Made by a program: the position numbers and the translations under genes
IMG/VR virus record: IMGVR_UViG_3300010354_000028
Location: 1 to 28,389 of that record
Strand: one strand, 5' to 3'
Source of the DNA: a virus
DNA length: 28,389 nt
Part shown: positions 8,575 through 15,075 of the stretch, piece by piece
Position numbering within the stretch: position 1 is the stretch's first letter
Layout of the letters: each line of letters begins with the position of its first letter
Notes under the pieces: model-generated
What the model was told of the DNA's origin: nothing
Databases searched by the model: none
What the model saw: the letters and a program-made list of their open reading frames with translations, nothing else

Positions 8575-11500
8575 ATGGCCATAAGACATAAACGAACAAC
8601 AACCACAGGATACACTTGGCAATCAGGTGATACTGTAGAAGGCCAAATTGGTCTTAATCTAACAGATGGTACACTACACTTTAAAAAAGCCAATGGTGTT
8701 TATGTAAACATCAGTGAAGGCGGTGGTGGATTAACAGATATAGTTCAAGATACTACTCCACAGTTGGGTGGTAATCTAGATGTCAATGGCAACTCAATTG
8801 TTTCAGCGTCAAATGGAAATATCTCAATTACACCCAATGGTACTGGCAGTGTTGTTTTAGATGGCAGTGCGTGGCCTCAGGATCAAGGCATTGCGGATCA
8901 AGTGTTAATCACTGATGGTGCTGGACAAACAAGTTGGAGTGTGATTAAAACTATTCATAGTCTAGTCTATAACGCAGATTCAGTAACCATAAACAAAGGA
9001 CAGCCAGTTTATCTATTTGGTGCCAATGGTGCTAATCCTTCAGTAAAACTAGCAAATAATGTAGGTGATACGGCTTCAGCAACTACCTATGGTTTGGCCA
9101 ATGAAACGATTGCCGCAGGAGCAACTGGTGAAATAGTAACACAGGGCTTAATTAAGAATGTTGATACCAGCACTTATACCAGCGGTGATATCCTATATCT
9201 TGGTTCAACTGCTGGTTCATTAACTACTACTAAACCCTATGGTGGAAATCATCTTGTTTATATTGGTGTTGTAACCAGTGTAAATGCTGTAAGTGGACGA
9301 ATATTAGTTAACGTTCAAAACGGCTATGAAATTGATGAATTACATGGTGTAGATGTCAATCACACACTGGCATTGGCTGCTAATCATTATCTACGCTACA
9401 CAGGATCACTGTGGCAAAACGTAACACTAGACATCAGTCATGACACTACTCCACAACTGGGCGGCAATCTTGATGTAAATGGTAATTCTATTGTATCTAC
9501 ATCAAATGGTAACATTACCATTGCGCCTAATGGCACAGGCAAGGTTGTTATCTCAGGTGATTTACAAGTTGATGGCACAACTACAACTATCAATTCAACC
9601 ACATTAGACGTTGATGATATTAATATTACCATTGCCAAAGGTGCTGCCAATGCGGCTGCTGCCAATGGTGGTGGTATTACTCTTGAAGGTCCTACCACTG
9701 CTGCCACAATTACCTATGCGTCAGCAGATGATTCATGGAACTTAAACAAGAAAACTTCAGCACCAGAATTACAAATTGATAATATCAACATCAATGGTAA
9801 TACAATTATCAGCACAGACACTAATGGTGCTATTCAATTAACACCTAACGGTACAGGTGATGTTTTCTTAAATGCTGACACTGTGAATTTTGGTGATAGT
9901 GGTGGTAGTCTATTAAAAAGTTTTGGTACTAGCTATGAAATATCTACTACAACTACCAACGCAAGTAAAATTGTTACCACTGAAGGTGATGGTGGCATTA
10001 GTGCTATTAATAGCATACAATTAGCCACTGATCGTGTGTCCTTAGGAAAAACAGGCGGAAATGCCATAATACATGGTTTTACCAATAGTGGTAGTTTAAC
10101 CCTATGGGGTTATGCTGATGCTGTAGGTTCAGGTAGTGGTGGTAAAATTGACATAGGTTCTACAGCCAATAGTAATATTGAAATTGCTCCTAATGGCACA
10201 GGTGACGTATATCTTACTGCTGACACTGTTAGAGTGGGTGACAGTGGTGCCAATGCTACTATAACTACCAATGGCGCGGGTGATTTAATTTTAAACACTA
10301 ATTCAGGTACTAATTCTGGATCAATTACCATACAAGATGGTACTAACGGTAACATGTTGCTTGATGCCAATGGCACTGGTGTTATTGTGGTTAATAACGC
10401 AGGTACTGGAATAAGTCTTGTGCGTAGATCAGCAAGCACAGGTACACAAAGTAATGCTCTAGGTGTTCAACGTAACTTTACCGCAAACACTTTGGCTAAT
10501 ATGAATGATCATATGGCTGCTGTGGCATTTAGTATGAGAGATTCAGCTAGTACACAAAGCTTTTTCACTCGTGTAGGTGGTGTTTATAGTACCAGTAATG
10601 CTCATCAAATTGCTTTTGAAAGATCAACTGATAATTTTACCAATGCTACAAGATTTGCCACTATGGCCCCTAATTCCTTGTTGTTAGGACATTCAACTGG
10701 CAGTGACGCACAAAATATCACCACAGTTACCACACAAAATCTGGTATTATCAACTAATCAATCAACTAACAGTGGTACTATTACCATAGCCAATGGTGCC
10801 AACCAGAATATCTCAATTACACCAAATGGTACTGGTTATGTAACACTTGATGGTGTGAATTGGCCCAACACAGCAGGTACTAACAACTTTGTCTTAACCA
10901 CAAACGGCTCTAATCAAGCCAGTTGGACTAATCCACAAAGTGCTGTGTTTACCTATACTGCTACTAACGGTGGTTCATTTTCATTAACTAGTACCAGCAA
11001 TTATCTACAGCATATCTATGGTGGTTCAGCTGCCACAGTAACATTACCATCCACTGCTACTATGGCATTTGGGCAGGGCTTTAAATTTATCAACAATAGT
11101 GGACAAACTGCCACAATTAATACTTCTACCAGTGTGTTAGTTACAACTATACCAACTGGTGGCACAATGGAAGTGTTTTGTGTTAACACAGGATCAAACG
11201 CAGCTACCAGTTGGGTAGTGGCAAGATCTTTTGAAACTATTACTGGTACTGGTAATGCTGTATTAAGTGCCGCGCCCACTATTACAGGTAGTGCTGTCAT
11301 TGGCGGAACTACATTCCCTTCTGCCACTGGTACTACAGGACAGGTGCTGGCATTGTCAAGTGCTGGAACTGCTGCTTGGACTACATCAAGTGGAGGTGCT
11401 GCTGAAATAGCAGTGGCCTATGCTACTGCCTATTACAGTTATGCTAGCAATGAACAAAGATTAAATTGGTCTACAGAACATCGTGATCCAGGTAGTTGGT

Positions 11501-11817
11501 TAACATTGGGTACTTCAACAGCGGCAGGTCAATTCACTATAACCTCAGCAGGCACATATTTGATAGAATTGTTTGGTAGTGCTACTCACGGTGATAATGC
11601 CAGTGGTACTGCTCTTTATAATACCACTGGAGCAGCCAATTTACAAACACAACAGATGCCTTCAACTACAGCATCAACTGATTCATGGATTTGGCCTCAT
11701 TATTGTTATGCTCATACAATTACTACTAGCAATACCTATGAATTTAGACATAGTGGAGCAGGGTCTGGCCTAAAAACTGGTAGTAGAATGATATTAAAAA
11801 TTACTAAATTAGCATAA
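8575..11817 (+). CDS. Large repeat-rich tail fibre protein 3 with C1q-like tip
   Basis: The product is 1080 residues, the largest in the genome. It opens with the same head-domain type as fibre 2 (MAIRHKRTTTTGYTWQSGD). Three copies of a PQLGGNLDVNGNSIVS-type linker and several PNGTG motifs form the shaft. Residues 130-250 are a distinct beta domain (KGQPVYLFGANGANP), of a type seen in other phage fibres. From about residue 616 it carries the 170-residue cassette shared with fibres 1 and 2. The last 140 residues (from about 940; FTITSAGTYLIELFGSA, ending SRMILKITKLA) look like a C1q/TNF-type jelly-roll, a good candidate for trimerisation and receptor contact. GATGAGG precedes the start. The jelly-roll assignment is by pattern only. 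Confidence 0.8.
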   Translation: MAIRHKRTTTTGYTWQSGDTVEGQIGLNLTDGTLHFKKANGVYVNISEGGGGLTDIVQDTTPQLGGNLDVNGNSIVSASNGNISITPNGTGSVVLDGSAWPQDQGIADQVLITDGAGQTSWSVIKTIHSLVYNADSVTINKGQPVYLFGANGANPSVKLANNVGDTASATTYGLANETIAAGATGEIVTQGLIKNVDTSTYTSGDILYLGSTAGSLTTTKPYGGNHLVYIGVVTSVNAVSGRILVNVQNGYEIDELHGVDVNHTLALAANHYLRYTGSLWQNVTLDISHDTTPQLGGNLDVNGNSIVSTSNGNITIAPNGTGKVVISGDLQVDGTTTTINSTTLDVDDINITIAKGAANAAAANGGGITLEGPTTAATITYASADDSWNLNKKTSAPELQIDNININGNTIISTDTNGAIQLTPNGTGDVFLNADTVNFGDSGGSLLKSFGTSYEISTTTTNASKIVTTEGDGGISAINSIQLATDRVSLGKTGGNAIIHGFTNSGSLTLWGYADAVGSGSGGKIDIGSTANSNIEIAPNGTGDVYLTADTVRVGDSGANATITTNGAGDLILNTNSGTNSGSITIQDGTNGNMLLDANGTGVIVVNNAGTGISLVRRSASTGTQSNALGVQRNFTANTLANMNDHMAAVAFSMRDSASTQSFFTRVGGVYSTSNAHQIAFERSTDNFTNATRFATMAPNSLLLGHSTGSDAQNITTVTTQNLVLSTNQSTNSGTITIANGANQNISITPNGTGYVTLDGVNWPNTAGTNNFVLTTNGSNQASWTNPQSAVFTYTATNGGSFSLTSTSNYLQHIYGGSAATVTLPSTATMAFGQGFKFINNSGQTATINTSTSVLVTTIPTGGTMEVFCVNTGSNAATSWVVARSFETITGTGNAVLSAAPTITGSAVIGGTTFPSATGTTGQVLALSSAGTAAWTTSSGGAAEIAVAYATAYYSYASNEQRLNWSTEHRDPGSWLTLGTSTAAGQFTITSAGTYLIELFGSATHGDNASGTALYNTTGAANLQTQQMPSTTASTDSWIWPHYCYAHTITTSNTYEFRHSGAGSGLKTGSRMILKITKLA
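10423..10930 (+). repeat. Fibre cassette shared by three genes (third copy)
   Basis: A module of about 170 codons occurs in fibre 1 (about 6308-6813), fibre 2 (about 7862-8370) and here. The fibre 1 and fibre 3 copies are close at DNA level, with long identical stretches around the motif MNDHMAAVAFSMRDSA; the fibre 2 copy is much more diverged. Confidence 0.8.
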
Positions 11818-11826
11818 GGATCATGT

Positions 11827-12108
11827 ATGCCAAGAGAAACTATGAACAGCCGTGTTGCTGTATTGGAAACAAAAGTAGAAGCAATTAACAACAAATTAGA
11901 CGAAGTTAGAGAGGATATAAAAGCAGTTCATGCCTGTATTCACAAAACACGTGAACTTATCCTAGATGAAGTCAAAGCATTACGAGAAGAAGAAAAAGCT
12001 GTTCATAAAGATCAAGATAACAGACTTAAACTATTAGAAAATTGGCGCTGGTATGTTTTGGGCATGGCTGCTGCTCTAGCCATTATCATCAAATTCTTAC
12101 CTCAATAA
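11827..12108 (+). CDS. Holin-like membrane protein with N-terminal coiled coil
   Basis: The product is 93 residues. Residues 6-70 are highly charged with heptad spacing (VLETKVEAINNKLDEV), a clear coiled coil. Residues 73-90 (WRWYVLGMAAALAIIIKF) form one transmembrane segment close to the C-terminus. This coiled coil plus single terminal membrane helix resembles the XhlA type of holin-associated proteins and several phage holins, and its place directly after the last fibre gene is a usual lysis position. No endolysin follows. It could instead be a membrane anchor for another process. AAGGA lies upstream of the start. Confidence 0.6.
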   Translation: MPRETMNSRVAVLETKVEAINNKLDEVREDIKAVHACIHKTRELILDEVKALREEEKAVHKDQDNRLKLLENWRWYVLGMAAALAIIIKFLPQ

Positions 12109-12113
12109 ACTCA

Positions 12114-12138
12114 TGCTCCATAAGTAAGTGATGGAGCA
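12114..12138 (+). promoter_or_regulatory. Inverted repeat covering the start codon of 12131
   Basis: TGCTCCAT (12114-12121) is the perfect complement of ATGGAGCA (12131-12138), with a 9-base loop AAGTAAGTG. The second arm begins with the ATG of the next gene, so the start codon would be base-paired in the mRNA. The alternative GTG start at 12128 lies in the loop. Confidence 0.6.
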
Positions 12139-12520
12139 CGAAAAGTTTATCAAATTTTTACAAGAACACGCAGAACTTGAACAAGTAAGAGCGCCTATCA
12201 CTAGTCAACATCGCGAACCTAATGAACCAGAAACTGTTTGGCGTTTAGGTCAAGAAGTAGCCATTACTAAAAATTCAAATCCCACTCAAAGTGTAAAAAT
12301 TAAACGTCTTAAACCACAGGCCAAAATGTGTGAAGATTGCGGCAAGATCTGTGAAGATCGCGTAATTTATCGTAAATTATACACAGATCCTGTAAAACAT
12401 TGGCGAGAAACCTGTAATGGTTGTCAATTAACTAGAAATCCTACCACTAAACAATTTAGTATTTCAAATAGCATAGTTAATCACTATTTTCAACAGATTT
12501 TACAAAAACGTAATAAATAA
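12131..12520 (+). CDS. Putative zinc-binding protein of unknown function
   Basis: The product is 129 residues from ATG 12131 (a GTG at 12128 would add one). The N-terminal half is charged and helical. Two CxxC pairs (C67/C70 and C95/C98) with C74 and H90 between them suggest a zinc site of treble-clef or ribbon type. I do not recognise the family; the paired cysteines with nearby Arg/Lys residues would fit a nucleic-acid-binding or HNH-like fold, but the catalytic HNH residues are not evident. It has no clear ribosome binding site and its start codon lies in an inverted repeat. The stop codon overlaps a promoter-like AATAAATA. Confidence 0.6.
   Translation: MEHEKFIKFLQEHAELEQVRAPITSQHREPNEPETVWRLGQEVAITKNSNPTQSVKIKRLKPQAKMCEDCGKICEDRVIYRKLYTDPVKHWRETCNGCQLTRNPTTKQFSISNSIVNHYFQQILQKRNK
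12512..12519 (+). promoter_or_regulatory. Late-type promoter element AATAAATA
   Basis: The motif overlaps the stop codon of the preceding gene and has one mismatch to TATAAATA. T4-type spacing would start transcription near 12525, at the foot of the first stem of a structured RNA that ends in an intrinsic terminator. Confidence 0.45.
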
Positions 12521-12523
12521 TTG

Positions 12524-12708
12524 TGTAGATCGCGTTTGCCATTCGTGCTCTACAGATACTTCTGCCATAGTATCTTTGGACTGGGTCCCTTAGTCATGTG
12601 GGGTTCCTTTGAAATGTAGGCTGTCACTTATATTTCTCCTCTCTTCTACCAGTCCAACAACCTATCCTATGGGTTGGATACCCCCCAGCAATTGGGGGGT
12701 ATTTTTTT
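12524..12708 (+). ncRNA. Candidate structured noncoding RNA
   Basis: This gene-free stretch holds a series of perfect stems. P1 is TGTAGA (12524-12529) with TCTACA (12549-12554). P2 is AGATACT (12554-12560) with AGTATCT (12569-12575). P3 is TTGGACTGG (12576-12584) with CCAGTCCAA (12649-12657), enclosing 64 bases. P4 is CAACCTAT (12658-12665) with ATGGGTTG (12669-12676), including one G-U pair. The terminator hairpin follows at once. The stems abut each other almost without gaps, which is unusual by chance. No coding frame of note is seen. A TAAATA-type promoter sits just upstream. It may be an independent RNA of about 185 nt or a structured 3' UTR; no known RNA family was recognised. Confidence 0.55.
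12678..12708 (+). terminator. Strong intrinsic terminator
   Basis: ATACCCCCC (12678-12686) pairs with GGGGGGTAT (12694-12702) around AGCAATT, followed by seven T residues. This is a classic rho-independent terminator that ends the fibre/holin unit and the candidate RNA. Confidence 0.92.
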
Positions 12709-12719
12709 GCCTATTTGTC

Positions 12720-12748
12720 TTGACTTTTATGGTATTTTGCTAAATAAT
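12720..12748 (+). promoter_or_regulatory. Promoter with TTGACT, 17-bp spacer, AATAAT
   Basis: The -35 box TTGACT (12720-12725) and -10 box AATAAT (12743-12748) are 17 bases apart, the sigma70 optimum. The -10 region reads GCTAAATAAT and so also carries the TAAATA motif. It drives the gene starting at 12783, which has AAGGAG upstream. A near twin lies at 15760-15788. Confidence 0.75.
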
Positions 12749-12782
12749 AGTGCGTGACAGCATATCATTTTAAGGAGAATAC

Positions 12783-13538
12783 ATGAATAAATTAAACTCA
12801 AAAGAGATATTGGCTCGTATTTCTGCTGAAAAAAAATCAGCAGGCCGCGAATATAATATCAAGACACTAGACACTATAGACACTATAGATACTAAAAACT
12901 ATAAAACTAAAAACTATGACATCAGTAATGCTTTCGCAAATGACCCTGTCATTGACGCAAAGCAGTTGCCAATTGGCACTTCGTTATCTCTTGGCCAAGA
13001 GATAGAAGAGAAACTTGTTTCTCAAGTGAACCCTGGTGCCGTGATTTTGCCACCTGAAATCTGTTATCTAAGTGCCAGTCTCAAATCACCCAAAACAATT
13101 CGCAGAACTTTGAATGTGGATTTTCGTTTGACAACTACACCAGCAGGCGAATTTAATAAAATGGTATTCAGTCTTACACACAGCAGCAGAGGAAGAGAAT
13201 TTTTTAGCAACATTCCTGAACAATATCACAATGAATGGGAATACCAAGAAGCCTATGCGAAATTTATCATGATTAACAGTAGAGATAAATGGATTGGCAA
13301 AGGACGAGTTAGAGATAAGTTTGTTAAAGGAAATATATTTCGCAACAGCATTGAACTTGGGCTAGCATGTGTGTTAGAACAACGTCAAAGTGTTCCTGTT
13401 GCTCATCTTTGGATTGATGGCAAATATAGAGAAATTACTTTAATGCCAGTAGATAATGCTCAATATCCCTACAGATATGACAGCGAATCAAATTTGGAAA
13501 AAGTTAAGGTGTTGCCTAGAAGGAGCAGTTGGAAATGA
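12783..13538 (+). CDS. Unknown protein with TIDTIDT repeat, first gene of accessory operon
   Basis: The product is 251 residues. Residues 1-25 are basic and helical. Residues 28-45 are a low-complexity stretch (TLDTIDTIDTKNYKTKNYD) encoded by short direct DNA repeats. The remainder (60-251) has no motif I recognise; it is predicted mixed alpha/beta with a basic segment near 175-195 (KWIGKGRVRDKFVKGN). The gene follows a strong sigma70-like promoter and an excellent ribosome binding site, so it is probably expressed early and well, and it starts a run of overlapping genes. A DNA-replication or takeover role is possible from position alone, but nothing in the protein proves it. Confidence 0.7.
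   Translation: MNKLNSKEILARISAEKKSAGREYNIKTLDTIDTIDTKNYKTKNYDISNAFANDPVIDAKQLPIGTSLSLGQEIEEKLVSQVNPGAVILPPEICYLSASLKSPKTIRRTLNVDFRLTTTPAGEFNKMVFSLTHSSRGREFFSNIPEQYHNEWEYQEAYAKFIMINSRDKWIGKGRVRDKFVKGNIFRNSIELGLACVLEQRQSVPVAHLWIDGKYREITLMPVDNAQYPYRYDSESNLEKVKVLPRRSSWK
12863..12917 (+). repeat. Short direct repeats, iteron-like
   Basis: Four head-to-tail copies of a 7-9 bp unit, GACACTA, GACACTATA, GACACTATA and GATACTA (12863-12894), are followed by two copies of ACTAAAAACTAT (12891-12902 and 12906-12917). They lie in the coding region of the 12783 gene, 80 bases after its start. They could be a coding low-complexity tract or a binding array. Confidence 0.7.
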
Positions 13539-14191
13539 ATAATCCCAATGTTGAATATGATTGGGATGATGTTAATATTCCTGAAGAATACTATGACAGC
13601 GAAGAATGGTTAAACTTATTAGAGCAAGAAAGACAAGCAGACAAACCTGACTATTATGCTAGACCTGTCAATGAACAGATCTATGATCATAATTGGCAAC
13701 GACTTAAAGAAGAAAACGTGCTGCCTCCTGAACCTGAAAAACATGTTAAAAAAATCAGCAACTGTCGTTGTAGAGTTTGGTATAATAATGATCGCCCTAG
13801 CATTGAATATGATGTATTGTATTCTACTGGTCAACGACAATTAGGCAAAACCTTAAATGGCAGTTGGAGCAATGAAGAACCTAAGACGCCAGTAGAAGCA
13901 AGAGCCTATGACGCAGCATTGACCATGTTGGTTAGATTACTAAGCAAGAGCAAAATTAGATTCACTAGATTTTATGCCAAAGATCATGTTAAGAATCCCA
14001 TACGTGATATTAATCTTTTAGAAATACATCAGCAGTGTCAGCCACAGATAGCCTACTTTGTAGTTAATGATTTAATATATCCTGCTACATTGAATCAGTT
14101 AGGAGATCAATTTTACTATTGGAGTTTCAATGGCAGAAACAGCATGAGTCTACAAGAATTCTCAGATGTTTGTTGGCGTGCTGTGCCATGA
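13535..14191 (+). CDS. Unknown acidic protein
   Basis: The product is 218 residues from ATG 13535, which overlaps the upstream stop as ATGA and has AAGGAG about 9 bases before it; an in-frame TTG at 13529 is the alternative. The first 75 residues are very acidic (DWDDVNIPEEYYDSEEW) and probably extended. Residues 75-218 are mixed, with a basic patch (ISNCRCRVWYNNDRPS), a helical AALTMLVRLLSKSKIRF segment and a C-terminal YYWSFNGRNSMSLQEFSD. No family is recognised. An acidic N-terminus in a small early-region phage protein can mean DNA mimicry, but this is speculation. Translation is coupled to both neighbours. Confidence 0.7.
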   Translation: MNNPNVEYDWDDVNIPEEYYDSEEWLNLLEQERQADKPDYYARPVNEQIYDHNWQRLKEENVLPPEPEKHVKKISNCRCRVWYNNDRPSIEYDVLYSTGQRQLGKTLNGSWSNEEPKTPVEARAYDAALTMLVRLLSKSKIRFTRFYAKDHVKNPIRDINLLEIHQQCQPQIAYFVVNDLIYPATLNQLGDQFYYWSFNGRNSMSLQEFSDVCWRAVP

Positions 14192-14430
14192 CTCATATAA
14201 TTTTTCGCAAACCATTGCCTAGAGATCTATTGGATACATTTAGTCGCAATGACCCAGAAATGCTTTGTCATCTCATTGGAGAACCAGCTTGGCAAGCAGC
14301 ACAAGATCTAGGCTGCGAATTCCATTTCCATTTGGGCGCATGGAATATTGATGATCAAACCATAGACACAGCCATTTCTATCACAGGCCCCCCCAGATCA
14401 ATTACCTATTGGTTGATCAAGTACACATAA
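14188..14430 (+). CDS. Small unknown protein
   Basis: The product is 80 residues. ATG 14188 overlaps the upstream stop as ATGA, which argues for this start rather than one further upstream inside the preceding gene. The sequence is aromatic- and His-rich (CEFHFHLGAWNIDD), with no membrane segment and no recognised motif. It is the third gene of the translationally coupled set beginning at 12783. Confidence 0.6.
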   Translation: MTHIIFRKPLPRDLLDTFSRNDPEMLCHLIGEPAWQAAQDLGCEFHFHLGAWNIDDQTIDTAISITGPPRSITYWLIKYT

Positions 14431-14477
14431 TGGTTAAATGTTGCGATAAAACCACAGACTACTCAACCTAACTTCTA

Positions 14478-14483
14478 TATAAT
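14478..14483 (+). promoter_or_regulatory. -10 box TATAAT immediately before start codon 14490
   Basis: A perfect TATAAT lies 6 bases before the ATG. No -35 box is found at 16-18 bases. The start site would fall on the ATG itself, giving a leaderless transcript; no ribosome binding site precedes this gene. Confidence 0.4.
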
Positions 14484-14489
14484 TACACT

Positions 14490-14720
14490 ATGAAATATCA
14501 ACTAACACTACACAATCTTGACCAATACAGAGAATTCACTCTAGATCTACCAGTTGATCCTGAAATTACCTGGCAGGACTTTGTGGCTCTACGTAGTGTA
14601 AAAGATCTCTTATTAGCCAACCCTAACTATACTTTACTAGATGTTACACCTGAACTCACTGATGAAGACACTGATAATAACGCTGACCACTTTGACATTG
14701 ACAGCCTGCTCAACGATTAA
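14490..14720 (+). CDS. Small acidic unknown protein overlapping a lipoprotein gene
   Basis: The product is 76 residues. It has a beta-like N-terminus (MKYQLTLHNLDQYREFTLDL) and a strongly acidic C-terminal tail (DEDTDNNADHFDIDSLLND). There is no Shine-Dalgarno sequence; a TATAAT ends 7 bases upstream of the ATG. The last 59 bases are shared, in another frame, with the signal peptide of the downstream lipoprotein. It is not an i-spanin, since it has no membrane segment. The function is unknown. Confidence 0.6.
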   Translation: MKYQLTLHNLDQYREFTLDLPVDPEITWQDFVALRSVKDLLLANPNYTLLDVTPELTDEDTDNNADHFDIDSLLND

Positions 14721-14910
14721 AGATCCCTGTGTTGATACCACTGTGATCAATCACACCACTGCGGGACTACAAACTCGCATAGAAGGTGACAAGTTAGTAG
14801 TATGGGTAGAACCTTATAGAACTAATCAACCTAGATATTGTGGCTCTGCCTCAGGTAGAACTTACATTTATAACAGTCAAGGTCAACGCCAGGGCTGGAT
14901 TGCCAAATAA
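14662..14910 (+). CDS. Small lipoprotein with lipobox
   Basis: The product is 82 residues from ATG 14662. It has a textbook lipoprotein signal: MKT, a hydrophobic Leu/Thr/Ile core, then lipobox L13-T14-A15-C16. Mature residues from C16 include two more cysteines (C22 and C57) and end in a Tyr/Gln/Gly-rich tail. Signal peptidase II processing would anchor it to a membrane, in a Gram-negative host the outer membrane. Phage lipoproteins of this size act as o-spanins (lysis) or as superinfection-exclusion proteins such as T5 Llp; neither family is recognised here. Its start lies inside the preceding gene in another frame, a nested layout reminiscent of Rz1. A strong promoter begins right after its stop. 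Confidence 0.75.
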   Translation: MKTLIITLTTLTLTACSTIKDPCVDTTVINHTTAGLQTRIEGDKLVVWVEPYRTNQPRYCGSASGRTYIYNSQGQRQGWIAK

Positions 14911-14911
14911 C

Positions 14912-14939
14912 TTGATTGTTAGCGTAAACATGCTATAAT
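14912..14939 (+). promoter_or_regulatory. Consensus sigma70 promoter with extended -10
   Basis: TTGATT (14912-14917) is 16 bases from a perfect TATAAT (14934-14939), which is preceded by TGC, an extended -10. This is the best host-type promoter in the window. Transcription should start near 14946, exactly at the first base of a 9-bp stem, so the product is probably a small RNA. Confidence 0.85.
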
Positions 14940-14945
14940 ACTAGT

Positions 14946-15043
14946 ACTTTAAAGAAAGGAGGAGTGGTCTTGTTATTCCTTGTGCCTTTAAAGTGATTCT
15001 CTAAGATAGGTGTCTAGCCCCCTGAAATATGGGGGCTTTTTTT
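14946..15043 (+). ncRNA. Candidate small regulatory RNA, about 98 nt
   Basis: From the predicted start, ACTTTAAAG (14946-14954) pairs with CTTTAAAGT (14986-14994), closing a domain in which AAGGA (14956-14960) can pair with TCCTT (14977-14981). The closed domain contains AAAGGAGG, a perfect anti-16S-like purine tract. A single-stranded region leads to a terminator hairpin. No start codon in good context follows the purine tract before the terminator. The combination of its own strong promoter, 5' stem at +1 and terminator is the hallmark of an independent small RNA. No known family was recognised; the target is unknown. Confidence 0.7.
15016..15043 (+). terminator. Strong intrinsic terminator
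   Basis: AGCCCCC (15016-15022) pairs with GGGGGCT (15031-15037) around TGAAATAT, followed by a seven-T run. It ends the candidate small RNA, and is followed 7 bases later by a TAAATA promoter motif. Confidence 0.92.
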
Positions 15044-15050
15044 ATATTCT

Positions 15051-15058
15051 AATAAATA
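15051..15058 (+). promoter_or_regulatory. Late-type promoter element AATAAATA
   Basis: One mismatch to TATAAATA, located between the terminator at 15016-15043 and the start codon at 15076. T4-type spacing would give a leader of about 12 bases holding the GAGGAG ribosome binding site. Confidence 0.5.
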
Positions 15059-15075
15059 CATTGAGGAGAATAATT

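Noticed and set aside
11573-11773. Second-frame open reading frame inside fibre 3, and similar ones at 16908-17156, 17427-17618 and 25968-26165
   Set aside because: They are wholly contained in strong genes on the same strand, have no ribosome binding site and no recognisable motif.
12578-12655. tRNA-like span: GGACTGG ... CCAGTCC, 78 bases, with a 7-bp acceptor-like stem
   Set aside because: No T-arm consensus (GTTCNANNC), no convincing D-arm or 5-bp anticodon stem with a 7-base loop, and no CCA-like 3' context. It is better described as stem P3 of a structured RNA.
12863-12917. CRISPR-like array
   Set aside because: Units are 7-12 bases, contiguous and coding; there are no spacers. No CRISPR array is seen in the window.
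14119-14430. Longer start for the 14188 gene
   Set aside because: It would overlap the upstream gene by about 70 bases; the ATGA junction at 14188 is the usual coupled start.
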